From contig NZ_AP024861.1 in the NCBI RefSeq assembly GCF_024346755.1, positions 2,542,001 to 2,606,000 on the forward strand: a DNA stretch of 64,000 nt. The letters are read 5' to 3'. Under the pieces are notes generated by a model, which did not search any database, was not told the DNA's origin, and saw only the letters and a program-made list of their open reading frames with translations. Both the position numbers and the translations under genes were made by a program. Below are positions 51,245 through 61,781 of this stretch, piece by piece; the stretch's first letter is position 1; the number at the start of each line of letters is the position of its first letter. This DNA comes from Vibrio aerogenes (GTDB taxonomy: Bacteria; Pseudomonadota; Gammaproteobacteria; Enterobacterales; Vibrionaceae).

Positions 51245-52618
51245 ATGAGACGTGAAACCCTACACAATGAATCCGTCGCAGAAGCGATCGATTTGATTCA
51301 GCAAGCGAAAGCCGCACAAAGCCAGTTAAAAACTTTTTCACAGGAAAAAATCGATGCGATCGTGTTAAGCATGGTTGAAGCCGCGCAACGTGAATCAGCC
51401 CGTCTGGCAAAAATGGCCGTATTCGAAACCGGTTTTGGTAATATTGAAGATAAAATCACGAAAAATGATTTTGCCACCAATGACCTGTACCGTTACATCA
51501 AAGATCAAAAAACAGTCGGAATTTTACGTAAAGACACCGAAACACGGACACTGGATATCGCCGTACCCATGGGCGTACTGGGCGCGTTAATTCCGTCAAC
51601 CAATCCGACTTCCACGACCATTTACAAAACCCTGATTGCGGTGAAATCCGGTAACGGTATTGTGATTTCGCCTCATCCTTCGGCGAAAAACTGTATTCTG
51701 GAAACAGCCCGGATCGTCCTTGAAGCCGCAGTCGCAGCCGGCGCACCACAAGGCATTATCGGCTGTATGACCCAGCTGTCGCTGGAAGGTACACAAGCGC
51801 TGATGCACAACCCGGACACGGCACTGATTCTGGCAACCGGTGGTGAAGCGATGGTCAGAGCAGCTTACAGTTCAGGCAATCCCGCCATTGGCGTTGGCCC
51901 AGGTAACTGTCCGGCCTTTATCGAAAAAACAGCCAATGTGAAAGAAGCGGTCAAGAAAGTCGTGCTGAGTAAAACCTTCGACAACGGTGTGATTTGTGCG
52001 TCCGAGCAGTCACTGGTCGTGGAACGGACCATTGAAGCTCAGGTGAAAAAAGAAATTGCACAGCAAGGTGGCTACATTTTGTCGGCGGAAGAGTCTGAAC
52101 AGCTCAGCAAAGTGATTTTGCGCGAAAATGGCACCATGAATCCGAAAATCGTTGGAAAACCAGCCAGTTATGTGGCTGACATGGCAGGTCTGAGTGTACC
52201 GGATGATGTGAAGGTATTGGTGTCACAGCAGTATTCCGTGTCTAAAACCAACCCTTATTCGCGGGAAAAACTCACGCCAATTCTGGCACTGTATGTCGAA
52301 AAAGACAGTAAAGCGGCCATCGATCGTTGCGTGGAACTTCTGGAAAACGAAGGCAGCGGCCATACGGCTTCAATACACTCTGATGATGATCAGGTCATTC
52401 AGGATTTTTCTCTGCGCGTACCGGTCTCACGCTGTCTCGTGAACACGCCAAGTGCGCTGGGCGCGATTGGTGCGACCACAGAACTGATTCCCTCTCTGAC
52501 CTTAGGCTGCGGTGCCATCGGTGGCAGTTCTGTTTCAGATAATGTCGGTCCGGAGCATTTAATTAATATCAAGAAAGTTGTGTATGACTTTGATTGCTGT
52601 GTTAGTAAGGCGGCTTAA
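51245..52618 (+). CDS. CoA-acylating aldehyde dehydrogenase (acetaldehyde dehydrogenase type)
   Basis: This 457-residue enzyme interconverts an aldehyde plus CoA and acyl-CoA with NAD+. The start ATG 51245 follows AGGAGGTTCCA. It aligns by eye with EutE/PduP/AdhE-N-type enzymes: AVPMGVLGALIPSTNPTSTT binds nucleotide, and the catalytic Cys251 is in NGVICASEQSL. With Fe-ADH, AckA and Pta following, acetaldehyde to acetyl-CoA is the simplest role. Sulfoacetaldehyde (SauS-like) or another short aldehyde is an alternative. No microcompartment-targeting peptide or shell gene is seen. Confidence 0.85.
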   Translation: MRRETLHNESVAEAIDLIQQAKAAQSQLKTFSQEKIDAIVLSMVEAAQRESARLAKMAVFETGFGNIEDKITKNDFATNDLYRYIKDQKTVGILRKDTETRTLDIAVPMGVLGALIPSTNPTSTTIYKTLIAVKSGNGIVISPHPSAKNCILETARIVLEAAVAAGAPQGIIGCMTQLSLEGTQALMHNPDTALILATGGEAMVRAAYSSGNPAIGVGPGNCPAFIEKTANVKEAVKKVVLSKTFDNGVICASEQSLVVERTIEAQVKKEIAQQGGYILSAEESEQLSKVILRENGTMNPKIVGKPASYVADMAGLSVPDDVKVLVSQQYSVSKTNPYSREKLTPILALYVEKDSKAAIDRCVELLENEGSGHTASIHSDDDQVIQDFSLRVPVSRCLVNTPSALGAIGATTELIPSLTLGCGAIGGSSVSDNVGPEHLINIKKVVYDFDCCVSKAA

Positions 52619-52941
52619 TTAAGCAAGAAGCAGAAAAATATAAGCAAATCCTGTGATTTAATATGCACTAAACTTCGCTCTTCGAATAGCCATGAAAATA
52701 GTCTGAAACATGATTTAAACAATAAGTTTAATATTATTATTTATATTCAAATCTTTTCAGAAACATATTTAATGCAGCGATTTGCTTATTTCAACTTAAT
52801 TATTTCTGTTTGCTAATTTCGGCTTACTTATAAAAACAAACATCAATATAAGAGAGAAAATAAAAATAGCCATCAGGCAGGTTAAGTTTATATATGAATA
52901 TAAAAAAATAATCAACATTAATTCAATTTTGGAGTTTTATT
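52619..52941. other. AT-rich intergenic region between aldehyde and alcohol dehydrogenase genes
   Basis: There is no gene or strong terminator. The word GCAAATC/GATTTGC occurs in both orientations (near 52643 and 52780) and could form a loose inverted pair. The second gene may have its own promoter here. Confidence 0.35.
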
Positions 52942-54093
52942 ATGTCGAGTGCGTTTTTTATTCCTTCGGTGAATCTCATGGGTGCTGGTTGTCTGGCGGA
53001 TGCAGTCAATCAGATCAAATCATCCGGTTTTAAAAGAAGTCTGATCGTCACGGATGCCGTACTCAGTCAAATTGGTGTCGTCGGAAAAATTCAGACCCTG
53101 CTGAAAGAAGCCGGTCTGGAGGTGGTCGTTTACGATCAAACCAAACCGAATCCAACGACAGAAAATGTCAAAGATGGTCTGGCCCTGTTGCAACAGTCAG
53201 CATGTGACTGTGTGATCTCGCTGGGTGGTGGTTCACCCCATGACTGTGCTAAAGGCATTGCTCTGCTGGCGACCAACGGCGGCCACATTGCTGATTATGA
53301 AGGCGTTGATCAGTCCGGCAAGCCTCAGTTACCGCTGATTGCCATTAATACCACGGCGGGCACCGCATCGGAAATGACCCGCTTCTGCATCATCACCGAT
53401 GAAGCCCGTCATATTAAAATGGCGATTGTTGACAAACACGTCACGCCGCTGATGTCGGTCAATGATCCGGAGCTGATGCTGGGTAAACCGGCTTCGCTGA
53501 CAGCAGCAACCGGTATGGACGCACTCACTCACGCCATTGAAGCTTATGTTTCCACGGCAGCAACACCGGTCACCGATGCACTGGCCATCAAAGCCATTGA
53601 ACTGATCCATCAGAACCTGCGAACTGCCGTTCATCAGGGCGATAACCTCACGGCACGGGAAAACATGGCCAATGCCCAGTTTATGGCGGGCATGGCATTT
53701 AATAACGCGTCACTGGGCTATGTGCACGCTATCGCACACCAGTTGGGCGGTTTTTATGACCTGCCGCATGGTGTCTGTAACGCGGTGTTACTGCCGCACG
53801 TCCAGCAGTTCAATGCCCATGTCTCGGCAGAGCGCTTATCTGATGTCGCCAAAGCAATGGGCGTCGATATCTCCGGGCTGAATACCGCCGAACAGGCGGC
53901 ACAGGCAGCACTGGATGCGATTCGCCAGCTCTCGCAGGACGTGAATATTCCCGCCGGATTGTCTGATTTAGGTGTCAAAGCCTCCGACTTTGATTTGCTG
54001 GCTGAAAATGCACTCGAAGATGCATGCGGGCTGACCAATCCAAGACCGGCAACGCACGGACAGATTGTCGATATTCTGGTTGCAGCCATGTAA
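52942..54093 (+). CDS. Iron-containing alcohol dehydrogenase (YiaY/EutG-like)
   Basis: This 383-residue group III alcohol dehydrogenase is very close in sequence to E. coli YiaY as remembered ([32 protein letters not shown]). It has the NAD-binding [11 protein letters not shown] and the metal ligands Asp/His in [26 protein letters not shown] and [13 protein letters not shown]. It reduces acetaldehyde-type substrates to alcohols or does the reverse. GGAG precedes the ATG. It belongs to the acetaldehyde/ethanol-acetate cluster. Confidence 0.93.
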   Translation: MSSAFFIPSVNLMGAGCLADAVNQIKSSGFKRSLIVTDAVLSQIGVVGKIQTLLKEAGLEVVVYDQTKPNPTTENVKDGLALLQQSACDCVISLGGGSPHDCAKGIALLATNGGHIADYEGVDQSGKPQLPLIAINTTAGTASEMTRFCIITDEARHIKMAIVDKHVTPLMSVNDPELMLGKPASLTAATGMDALTHAIEAYVSTAATPVTDALAIKAIELIHQNLRTAVHQGDNLTARENMANAQFMAGMAFNNASLGYVHAIAHQLGGFYDLPHGVCNAVLLPHVQQFNAHVSAERLSDVAKAMGVDISGLNTAEQAAQAALDAIRQLSQDVNIPAGLSDLGVKASDFDLLAENALEDACGLTNPRPATHGQIVDILVAAM

Positions 54094-54168
54094 TCCCGTG
54101 CATCAGGTCGCCGGTCATCGGGGGGCCTGATTCCTTTCTCTTAATTTTTATAATGAGGTGGTCTCGTT

Positions 54169-55395
54169 ATGGCAAAGTTTGTTCTTATTCTCAACTGCGG
54201 CAGCTCTTCTCTCAAATTCGCCGTGGTTGATCCGACATCCGGAAGGTCTTATCTGACAGGGCTGGCAGAGTGTCTGTCCCTGCCGGAAGCACGTATCAGC
54301 TGGCATCTGGATGGCAGTCAGTACAGTGCCCCGCTGTGTCACTGCGCCGATCATGAGAAAGCACTGACTTTCATGGCTGAGACCATCCTCGCCTCAACCC
54401 GGGAAATTGCACAAAGCATCGCTGCAATTGGTCACCGTGTCGTCCATGGCGGGGAGCAGTTTACCGACTCAGTTTTGATTGATGACGAGGTGCTCAAAGG
54501 AATTGAAGGCTGCGCAACCCTCGCCCCCCTGCACAACCCGGCGGCAATCACCGGAATTCATGCCGCCCGCAAAGCATTTCCCGGCCTGAGCAACGTGGCG
54601 GTATTCGATACCGCCTTCCATCAGACGATGCCGGAAGCGGCCTATTTGTATGCTTTGCCTTATTCACTGTATCAACAACATGGCATCCGGCGATACGGAA
54701 TGCACGGCACTTCTCACCGTTACATTACCCGCCGGACTGCCACCTTACTCAATCTCCCGCTGCATCAGATCAATCTGATCAGCTGCCACCTTGGTAATGG
54801 TGCATCTGTTTGTGCGGTGAAACAGGGCTGTTCAGTCGATACCTCGATGGGCCTGACACCGCTGGAAGGATTAGTCATGGGCACCCGCTGCGGCGATATC
54901 GACCCGGCGATTATTTTTCACCTGCATGACAGCCTCGGTTATTCCATTGCACAGATAAATACCCTGCTGACCAAAGAATCCGGCCTTGCAGGACTGACAG
55001 AAGAAACCTCTGACTGCCGGTTTGTGACCGATCACTATGGCAGCAACGACAAAGCAACCCGTGCGATGGATGTGTTCTGTCACCGGCTGGCAAAGTACAT
55101 CGCCGGATATATCACAACACTGGAAAGCCATCCGGATGCCATTGTCTTCACCGGCGGTATCGGTGAAAACGCCGCCCTGATCCGTGAAAAAGTCATTCAA
55201 CGCCTGACATTTCTGGGCATGAATGTCAGTCAGGAGGCCAATGCAGCCGCCTGTGGCGGAGCGGAAGCTGTCATCACCACACCGGGCAGCCGGGTGCAGG
55301 CCTGGGTGATTCCAACCAACGAAGAACTGGTCATTGCAGAAGACACTGCGCGGCTGACAACACTTGAACCGGCCCTTGTCGCAGACCTGTTTTAA
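54169..55395 (+). CDS. ackA: Acetate kinase
   Basis: This 408-residue ASKHA-fold kinase converts acetyl-phosphate + ADP to acetate + ATP. Motifs are [13 protein letters not shown] (phosphate 1), [19 protein letters not shown] (catalytic Asp), [10 protein letters not shown] and [17 protein letters not shown] lies before the ATG. A second housekeeping ackA-pta would be expected elsewhere; this copy is probably dedicated to the local aldehyde pathway. It lies 25 bases before pta. Confidence 0.95.
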   Translation: MAKFVLILNCGSSSLKFAVVDPTSGRSYLTGLAECLSLPEARISWHLDGSQYSAPLCHCADHEKALTFMAETILASTREIAQSIAAIGHRVVHGGEQFTDSVLIDDEVLKGIEGCATLAPLHNPAAITGIHAARKAFPGLSNVAVFDTAFHQTMPEAAYLYALPYSLYQQHGIRRYGMHGTSHRYITRRTATLLNLPLHQINLISCHLGNGASVCAVKQGCSVDTSMGLTPLEGLVMGTRCGDIDPAIIFHLHDSLGYSIAQINTLLTKESGLAGLTEETSDCRFVTDHYGSNDKATRAMDVFCHRLAKYIAGYITTLESHPDAIVFTGGIGENAALIREKVIQRLTFLGMNVSQEANAAACGGAEAVITTPGSRVQAWVIPTNEELVIAEDTARLTTLEPALVADLF

Positions 55396-55420
55396 AACGC
55401 TGAAGTAAGCGGAGGAATGA

Positions 55421-57598
55421 ATGATGTCCAGAATAATCATGCTGATCCCTGTCGGTACCGATGTGGGCTTAACCAGCGTCAGCCTTGGCGTTTTAAGAGC
55501 CATGGAACATAAAAGAATCAATGTCTCCTTTTTTAAACCGATTGCCCAGCCACGGCAGGACAATCAGCAGCAGGACCTGACCACGGCGATTCTGCAAGCC
55601 AGCAGCACGCCGCAAATTCCCGAACCTTTGTCGATCAACGAAGCAGAAGCCCTGATCTGTCAGGGTCAGGAAGACACGCTGCTGGAACAGGTCGTCGCCC
55701 GAAGCAAAGCAGTCACCGCGGGTGCAGAAGTCACTTTGATTGAAGGGCTGGTGCCGACCCGTCAGCACCCGTTTGCCGATCAGCTTAATGCGCGGATTGC
55801 CGACACGCTGGATGCTGAAATCATCTTTGTCATTGCCGCGTGCAATGATTCTCCCACACATCTGAAAGAACGGATTGAAGTCGCCTGTGCCGGCTATGGT
55901 GGTGTCACGAATCCACAGATTTCCGGCGTCGTGATCAATAAAGTCAACGCACCGGTCGATGCGCAGGGACGAACCCGGCCTGATTTGTCAGATTTATTTG
56001 AACATCAGGGAGAAACCAGTCAGCCGCGGATGGAACGGTTGCAGGCACTCAATGCCAGCCCGATCCGGGTGTTGGGCTGCGTGCCATGGCATGAAGAGAT
56101 GATTGCAACCCGTGTTGCTGATGTCGCAACTCACCTGAAAGCCAGCATCATTAACGAAGGCGATCTGCAAACCCGTCGCATCCGTAAAATTGTATTCTGT
56201 GCCCGCAGTGTGCCCAATATGGTTGAGCATTTTCGTCCGGGGGCGCTGCTGGTCACCACGGCGGACCGGCCGGATATGATTGTGTCGGCCTGTCTGGCAG
56301 CCATGAACGGGATTGAAATCGGCGCACTGCTGCTGACAGGCAATGGCGATCTGCCGTTATCTGTCGCGGGTTTGTGTCAACAGGCGCTGGATAGCGGTCT
56401 GCCGATACTCAGTGTGCCCGGTAACACCTGGCAAACTTCCCTGAATCTGCAAAATTTCGGTCTGGAAACGCCTGCAGATGATGCGCCACGCATCGAGCTG
56501 GTGAGTGAGTATATTGCCACACATATTGATAAAGCATGGGCAGAATCACTGACTCAGGGAATAAGCCGCAAACGCCGGATGAGTCCGCCCGCTTTCCGCT
56601 ATGAACTGACAGAACTGGCACGCAAAGCCGCGAAGAAGATCATCCTGCCAGAAGGGGATGAACCGCGAACAATCAAAGCGGCGGCAATATGCGCTGAACG
56701 GCGGATTGCAGAGTGTGTGCTGCTGGGCGATCAGGAGAAGATTCTGCGGGTGGCTGAGCAACAGGGCGTCACCCTGGGTGCGGGTGTCACGATTCTCGAT
56801 GCCGACACGGTACGGGAAGATTATGTCGCCCGGCTGGTGGCGCTGCGCAAAGACAAAGGTATGACCGATATCATCGCCCGCGAAAAACTTCAGGACAGCG
56901 TATGGCTTGGCACCATGATGCTGGAAAATGATGAAGTGGACGGGCTGGTTTCCGGCGCCGTACACACCACGGCCAATACGATTGTTCCGCCGTTTCAGGT
57001 CATCAAAACGGCACCGGATGTTTCTATTGTTTCTTCCGTATTTTTCATGCTCCTGCCGGATCAGGTGCTGGTGTACGGTGATTGTGCGATCAACCCGGAT
57101 CCGACGGCTGAGCAGCTGGCTGAAATTGCGATTCAGTCCGCTGATTCTGCACAAGCCTTCGGCATCGAGCCACGGGTCGCCATGATCTCGTATTCAACCG
57201 GCACCTCCGGTCAGGGTGCTGATGTAGAGAAAGTCCGCGAAGCCACCCGGCTGGCCAAAGAAAAACGCCCGGACTTAATCATCGATGGGCCGCTGCAATA
57301 TGATGCGGCCATTATGGAAAATGTGGCTGCGTCCAAAGCACCCGACTCGCCGGTTGCCGGGAAAGCCACGGTGTTTATCTTCCCGGATTTAAACACCGGT
57401 AACACCACTTATAAAGCAGTCCAGCGTTCTGCTGATTTGGTATCCATCGGCCCGATGCTTCAGGGCATGCGTAAACCGGTGAATGATTTGTCACGCGGCG
57501 CACTCGTAGACGACATCGTGTATACCATCGCTCTGACAGCCATTCAGGCAAAACAGGCTGACGATACCACCCGGCTGACACATCCGGCAGCAGCATAA
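55421..57598 (+). CDS. pta: Phosphate acetyltransferase (long, DRTGG-containing)
   Basis: This 725-residue enzyme makes acetyl-phosphate from acetyl-CoA. The N-terminal ~200 residues are a P-loop/CobQ-like domain whose usual GxxxGKT appears as [14 protein letters not shown], so the Lys is replaced. A DRTGG domain follows, and the PTA_PTB catalytic domain is at ~395-715 ([68 protein letters not shown]). GGAGG precedes the ATG. Together with ackA it conserves energy as ATP from acetyl-CoA. Confidence 0.95.
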   Translation: MMSRIIMLIPVGTDVGLTSVSLGVLRAMEHKRINVSFFKPIAQPRQDNQQQDLTTAILQASSTPQIPEPLSINEAEALICQGQEDTLLEQVVARSKAVTAGAEVTLIEGLVPTRQHPFADQLNARIADTLDAEIIFVIAACNDSPTHLKERIEVACAGYGGVTNPQISGVVINKVNAPVDAQGRTRPDLSDLFEHQGETSQPRMERLQALNASPIRVLGCVPWHEEMIATRVADVATHLKASIINEGDLQTRRIRKIVFCARSVPNMVEHFRPGALLVTTADRPDMIVSACLAAMNGIEIGALLLTGNGDLPLSVAGLCQQALDSGLPILSVPGNTWQTSLNLQNFGLETPADDAPRIELVSEYIATHIDKAWAESLTQGISRKRRMSPPAFRYELTELARKAAKKIILPEGDEPRTIKAAAICAERRIAECVLLGDQEKILRVAEQQGVTLGAGVTILDADTVREDYVARLVALRKDKGMTDIIAREKLQDSVWLGTMMLENDEVDGLVSGAVHTTANTIVPPFQVIKTAPDVSIVSSVFFMLLPDQVLVYGDCAINPDPTAEQLAEIAIQSADSAQAFGIEPRVAMISYSTGTSGQGADVEKVREATRLAKEKRPDLIIDGPLQYDAAIMENVAASKAPDSPVAGKATVFIFPDLNTGNTTYKAVQRSADLVSIGPMLQGMRKPVNDLSRGALVDDIVYTIALTAIQAKQADDTTRLTHPAAA

Positions 57599-57640
57599 AT
57601 CAATGTGTCCGGGTCTGTTGGTTGGCCCGAAGCAATCCTC

Positions 57641-57672
57641 CGGCCAATTCCCCCGGCCGGGGGATTTGTTTA
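57641..57672 (+). terminator. GC-rich terminator after pta
   Basis: CCGGCC (57641-57646) can pair with GGCCGG (57655-57660), and a CCCCCGGCCGGGGG palindrome overlaps it; TTTGTTTATT follows. Confidence 0.65.
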
Positions 57673-57693
57673 TTCGGGTTTGTTCGTTCGGGT

Positions 57694-58155
57694 TTAGCGC
57701 ATCATTGTCTGCAGACGTGAATCGTAATAATACGGGCTGGTTTCAACGATTTGAATCTTGCCTGAGTCAGGATGTTGTGGATTAATCATATAATTAAATT
57801 CATCCCGGACAATGACACTCGGCACCTGAAGTAACAGCGCCTGATTCTCCTCCAGAAAGGCTTGCCCAACGGCTCTGGCCGTTCCGTTCTCCGGCATGGC
57901 GTCCCAGCCTGCGGGAAGCTGTTGGACTGACCGGCGAAGAACAGAGACATCATCCGGTATCCAGATTGTCATCATCATCAATGAAGGCATATCCGCCATG
58001 GATTCATGCACCAGCCGCTCCAGTACACACAGTGATCTTGAAGACGCGGTATAACAGATCAGGCTCCCTTTCTCATGCCACCGCCCGGCACCGTATAGCC
58101 CACCCCGCCCGGATAAATCAACATAATCAGTGTGAGATAACCTGAATAACTCCAT
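57694..58155 (-). CDS. RES-domain toxin of a type II toxin-antitoxin system
   Basis: This 153-residue RES toxin begins MELFRLSHTDYVDLSGRGGLYGAGRWH, showing the conserved Arg, Gly and Trp-His positions, with Tyr and Glu (YTASSRSLCVLERLVH) and a central Ser-rich pocket. RES toxins are ADP-ribosyltransferase-like; characterised members degrade NAD+ or modify phosphoribosyl pyrophosphate synthetase. The ATG overlaps the antitoxin stop by one base, the usual antitoxin-first order. Confidence 0.88.
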   Translation of the reverse strand: MELFRLSHTDYVDLSGRGGLYGAGRWHEKGSLICYTASSRSLCVLERLVHESMADMPSLMMMTIWIPDDVSVLRRSVQQLPAGWDAMPENGTARAVGQAFLEENQALLLQVPSVIVRDEFNYMINPQHPDSGKIQIVETSPYYYDSRLQTMMR

Positions 58156-58577
58156 TACGCCGTCAGACCATATTTGAGCTTATTGATCTCTTCCATCGCC
58201 AGATGAATCCCGGTGTAAGTATCACAAACAGAAAGTGGCGAGACATTCCCCAAAGCAACAACAGGCTGATTTAACCAGCGCAGTGTCGCTTTACGTTGTG
58301 CAAAATAACCATCCGCGACTCTGACCAACTCTGCCAGCAGCAACGCATGTTCGCTCGCTGCCGGGCTCAGACAGCCGCTCGTCTGTTGTTTGCGTTGCAA
58401 ACTCCGCAAATTCACCCCGATCAAGCGGGCATATTCTGTTTTCGTCACACCAAGCAGCCGGGTACCATGCTCTAACGCAGACACCGGTAATCCGTTGCGG
58501 ATCAGCGCAATACTTTTTTCTACGGTCGCCATCTCTGATTGTTCTCCACCTAACATTTGATAAGCACTTGCATACAT
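58155..58577 (-). CDS. Xre/ParS-type antitoxin (DUF2384)
   Basis: This 140-residue antitoxin starts at MYASAYQMLGGEQ (ATG 58577 with CGGAGG 6 bases upstream); the longer frame to 58640 is not supported. The N-terminal part is an Xre-like HTH (GLPVSALEHGTRLLGVTKTEYARLIGVNLRSLQRK). The C-terminal DUF2384 part ends KATLRWLNQPVVALGNVSPLSVCDTYTGIHLAMEEI, which caps the RES toxin. It probably represses its own promoter. Confidence 0.88.
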   Translation of the reverse strand: MYASAYQMLGGEQSEMATVEKSIALIRNGLPVSALEHGTRLLGVTKTEYARLIGVNLRSLQRKQQTSGCLSPAASEHALLLAELVRVADGYFAQRKATLRWLNQPVVALGNVSPLSVCDTYTGIHLAMEEINKLKYGLTA

Positions 58578-58843
58578 GTCGAACCTCCGGTTGTTATTTT
58601 TCTTACCATAGGCGACAAAATGCAAATTTACAAGCGACAAATGACATCAACATCATCTCACTGAGTTTACTTTACGCAAAAAATGCAGAATAAAAGTATG
58701 ACTTTTGTATGAGAGATTGTGAGCGGTGTTGCGAATTGGCTTACTTTATACGAAAGCGTGACAAATCCAGGCTTAAAAAGACCCCCCAATCGTGACGTCA
58801 TACGATTGAGGGGTTCACTTGAATTTAAAGTTCAGATACAAAC
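58578..58843. terminator. Intergenic: TA promoter region and traT terminator (58776-58815)
   Basis: CCCCCCAATCGT (58783-58794) pairs with ACGATTGAGGGG (58802-58813), with one G-T wobble; read on the minus strand it is followed by a T-run and ends the traT-like gene. A possible TA promoter and operator lie to its left. Confidence 0.8.
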
Positions 58844-59626
58844 CTACATCATCATTTCAACCAAGGTTTCTGCGGTCTTTTTCTCCACCTCAGGAATCGC
58901 TTCTTGAATTTCTAAATTCATTTTATTCGCGGTGGTCACAATCCGGGTTTCGTAAACGATCCAGTTGTATTTGTCACCACGCTTCACAGAACTTTTTTTC
59001 GCCACACCCATCCGGGTATGCCTGTCCCCTGTTGTGCGCAGACTGCCGCTTTTTGACTCATTGACAAACTGGTCGCCTTCCATCGGTCTCTCTCTGAGTT
59101 CAACATCCATCACAAAGGTGTAGTACACATCATCCACCAGTGTATCAGCTAAAAATCCGGCAGCAGCACCAAGTAGTCCTGCCGTGACCGTTTGTCTGCC
59201 ATCTGAACCACTTACAGCAGCGATACCAGCCGCGGCTACACCGCCTTCAACGCCACCTTTATAACCGGATGACAAATATTTATTGGCATCGTCTTCTGTC
59301 ATTTTATCCGCGGAAATAATTGATGCAGTTACCATCAAGTTGGCTTTTTTAGGATTTCTGGTCACCTGAAAGCCTTCCTGACGAAACAACTGTTCGATCT
59401 GTTTTTGCATCTCTTTGCGCATTGAGTTACCACTCAGATCTCTGACTTTTGCGTAAACAATTCGCTCAGAAGGTGCAACCGGCTCTAAAACAACGGCATA
59501 AGAGGTTTTAGACTCAACTGTTAAGTCTCTTTTTTTAATCATCGTCTGAGCGGCAGAACACCCAAGTAATATTGTGGATACCACCACAACCAACATGATT
59601 TTTATTTTTGTAAAATTCATTTTCAT
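58844..59626 (-). CDS. traT: TraT-like complement-resistance / surface-exclusion lipoprotein
   Basis: This 260-residue lipoprotein (lipobox LLGC, Cys23) has the TraT features SAAQTMIKKRDLTVESKTS, KVRDLSGNSMRKEMQKQIE and Gly/Ala-rich segments VEGGVAAAGIAAVSG and TAGLLGAAAGFLADTLVDD. TraT is an abundant outer-membrane protein of F-like plasmids that blocks conjugation by similar donors and protects against serum complement. Here it stands alone without other tra genes, so it is either chromosomal in this lineage or a remnant of plasmid/ICE transfer. Confidence 0.88.
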   Translation of the reverse strand: MKMNFTKIKIMLVVVVSTILLGCSAAQTMIKKRDLTVESKTSYAVVLEPVAPSERIVYAKVRDLSGNSMRKEMQKQIEQLFRQEGFQVTRNPKKANLMVTASIISADKMTEDDANKYLSSGYKGGVEGGVAAAGIAAVSGSDGRQTVTAGLLGAAAGFLADTLVDDVYYTFVMDVELRERPMEGDQFVNESKSGSLRTTGDRHTRMGVAKKSSVKRGDKYNWIVYETRIVTTANKMNLEIQEAIPEVEKKTAETLVEMMM

Positions 59627-60016
59627 TTCCTTTTTTTATCCATACCCAAATGACAGGACTATCCACAAATAATGATGACGTATTGAACGAGCATCATATT
59701 AAATCAATATAAAAGGAACTGACGGAGCGGATAAATAGTAACTTGTTACTATATTCATCCGAATATAAATCAAATGTTTTATAAGGTGATAAAAATAATA
59801 CAGGGATTAATAAACCTCTGTGTTTTTATTTACATAAAACTCAACTAAACACAGATAGTTTCAAGAGAATAACTTTAGTTCCTAATTGCTGGTCACTCAG
59901 GCAGATATTGAACACAGACACGCATGAACCCATCTTTGGGGATCTGCCACGCCCTCCCTGATGCGGAAGGTCTGCTTATCGATATCTGCCTCGTGACAAA
60001 AAGTGGCGCATATTAT
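59627..60016. other. Intergenic region with dispersed repeat copy B (59878-59928)
   Basis: There is no supported gene in this AT-rich stretch. The 51-base segment 59878-59928 matches 22399-22449 (43 of 51 bases, same orientation). A short plus-strand frame at 59924 overlaps the regulator gene and is a shadow. Confidence 0.55.
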
Positions 60017-61153
60017 TTAGCGGCGATCAAGAAATCGCTGATGGCAGGCAACGATTTCAGACCGATCTTTAACTTTCAGTTTCTTTTTCACATGGCTCCA
60101 GTGTGTATGAGAAGTACTTTTTGCCATATGATATTTCTTCATGAAATCAACGACCCGGCCTCCGGTCGCCAGTATTTCAACCAGCTCTTTCTCTCGCCGG
60201 GTCAGTCCAGGGGTTTCCCATATCGGATAGGGCGAAGGTTTCGTCCTGATATTATTGGGCTGAATTGAGATAAACCGGACTGCGGTATCCAGCCCGACAA
60301 CATCCCGCCCATGCCCCAGCAAGACACAGGTCAACACCAGCTCATCCAATTCAATCTGAACTTCGGGCATTTGATTATTCTCTGCAAATCTATCTGCGAC
60401 TACGACTATTTTCTGTTTCAACTCCGCCATTTTCTGCTTGTTGGCGACCAATAAAATATTATTTTTAATCATGATTCCATATTTATTCAGGCGAAAGAAA
60501 GACGCAGCACTCTGATTCATTGCCAATAGATTTAACTGACGGTCAACCAGCAAAGACGGGCTTTTTTGTTGCTCCAGAAAATAGCGAAAACTCTCCGGAG
60601 CATGTGCGAGAGCCCTGAATTGCTGACCCAGTTTCCAATAATCACCCAACAGATCCTGATACTCCTTCAGGAACTCAACACATGCATTTTTCACTTTGCC
60701 ATTGATATCGCAATAAAATAAAAGATTTATAGATATCCAGCTATCAGGCGCACTGAAGATTTCGACCACAGCAGAATCATTGATTTGAAGCGGCTCGAGC
60801 CAATGCCAAAATGCTGTTTGCCGAAGCTCTTCAACCGGCAAATAGGAAGACATCGCATAAGGAATGACAGGATGATATTGACGCTCAATCTCGGTCCAGG
60901 GATCCTGTTGATAATAGTGAGTGAGATAATCGTCTATTTCATCCACTGAAAATCCACATAGCATCGGACTTTTTAATTCCGCGTAGAGATCATTGGGGAT
61001 ATATAATTGCGCTGAATATTTGTCTCTCAGCATAATCATCCCTTTCTTTGCACCGGTACAATGAATAATATGCTGTAAAACATCATGCCATAAACTGACA
61101 TCAGTAATTGTTTTTTTCAGTAACTGCTCAAATTTTAAAGTATGTTTCATCAT
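60017..61153 (-). CDS. LuxR-type transcriptional regulator with GAF/PAS-like sensor region
   Basis: This 378-residue protein has a C-terminal LuxR-type HTH (residues ~310-375; TPGLTRREKELVEILATGGRVVDFMKKYHMAKSTSHTHWSHVKKKLKVKDRSEIV). The N-terminal ~300 residues look like one GAF-like and one PAS-like domain (GAKKGMIMLRDKYSAQLYIPNDL; SPSLLVDRQLNLLAMNQSAASFF); there is no receiver and no obvious autoinducer pocket signature. It follows the GNAT gene by 43 bases on the same strand and likely forms an operon with it, possibly controlling the divergent radical SAM gene. Confidence 0.8.
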   Translation of the reverse strand: MMKHTLKFEQLLKKTITDVSLWHDVLQHIIHCTGAKKGMIMLRDKYSAQLYIPNDLYAELKSPMLCGFSVDEIDDYLTHYYQQDPWTEIERQYHPVIPYAMSSYLPVEELRQTAFWHWLEPLQINDSAVVEIFSAPDSWISINLLFYCDINGKVKNACVEFLKEYQDLLGDYWKLGQQFRALAHAPESFRYFLEQQKSPSLLVDRQLNLLAMNQSAASFFRLNKYGIMIKNNILLVANKQKMAELKQKIVVVADRFAENNQMPEVQIELDELVLTCVLLGHGRDVVGLDTAVRFISIQPNNIRTKPSPYPIWETPGLTRREKELVEILATGGRVVDFMKKYHMAKSTSHTHWSHVKKKLKVKDRSEIVACHQRFLDRR

Positions 61154-61196
61154 TCAGGCTCAGGCCGGAATCCATGCCGGCCTGCCATTTTAATTT

Positions 61197-61781
61197 TCAA
61201 CGTTTTACAATGAATGCGCCATAATCAAGACTATCCTGACAAGGGAAATAATCTTCAATTTCAAATAAAAGCTCAAAGCCATGTTTTTGATATAACATTA
61301 ATTCCGGATCAACAGAAAAACCATCTTGTCTTCTTGACCGAATATATTCCGTGATATTTCCTCCGGTTTTGTGCTTCCATGACGCAAACCCCGGAACCCG
61401 GCTGCCTAAAACCAGCATATAACACAGACCGGATGCGATAAATTTCTGGTAGACATAGTCAATAATCAGGTCTGAGACACCGTAGCTGTCGCCTGACATA
61501 CCTATCCCGTAAAGTATATGTCCTTTTTCATCATGTGTATGCGTAATATAGCCGTTATCTGTTTGAATAAACCAACTATCATTACTGGCACGGGTTACCC
61601 GCTGCACAGCTGCATACCCGACAATCTGCCCGTCATCGTTTGTAACAACCACACTTCCTTCGGGAAAAATTTGATGTCGTGAGCGGATAATCTCATAACC
61701 GGCACCTTCTCTTCCCCACACTTTCTGCTCCAGTTCAACCACACTTTCATAGTCACTTTTTATCATGTCACGTACTTTCAT
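61197..61781 (-). CDS. GNAT-family N-acetyltransferase
   Basis: This 194-residue protein has a GNAT beginning MKVRDMIKSDYESVVELEQKVWG, a central VVVTNDDGQIVGYAAVQRV and a strand/helix pair DLIIDYVYQKFIASGLCYMLVLGSRVPGF in the acetyl-CoA-binding region. The usual QxxGxG/A loop is replaced by SGDSYGVSD. The product ends YQKHGFELLFEIEDYFP..., typical of GNATs. Substrate is unknown. It is divergent from the radical SAM gene; Elp3-type enzymes combine these two activities in one chain. Confidence 0.75.
   Translation of the reverse strand: MKVRDMIKSDYESVVELEQKVWGREGAGYEIIRSRHQIFPEGSVVVTNDDGQIVGYAAVQRVTRASNDSWFIQTDNGYITHTHDEKGHILYGIGMSGDSYGVSDLIIDYVYQKFIASGLCYMLVLGSRVPGFASWKHKTGGNITEYIRSRRQDGFSVDPELMLYQKHGFELLFEIEDYFPCQDSLDYGAFIVKR

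Noticed and set aside
59924..60268. 114-residue plus-strand frame
   Set aside because: It lies mostly antisense to the LuxR-type gene; no ribosome site or recognisable domain.
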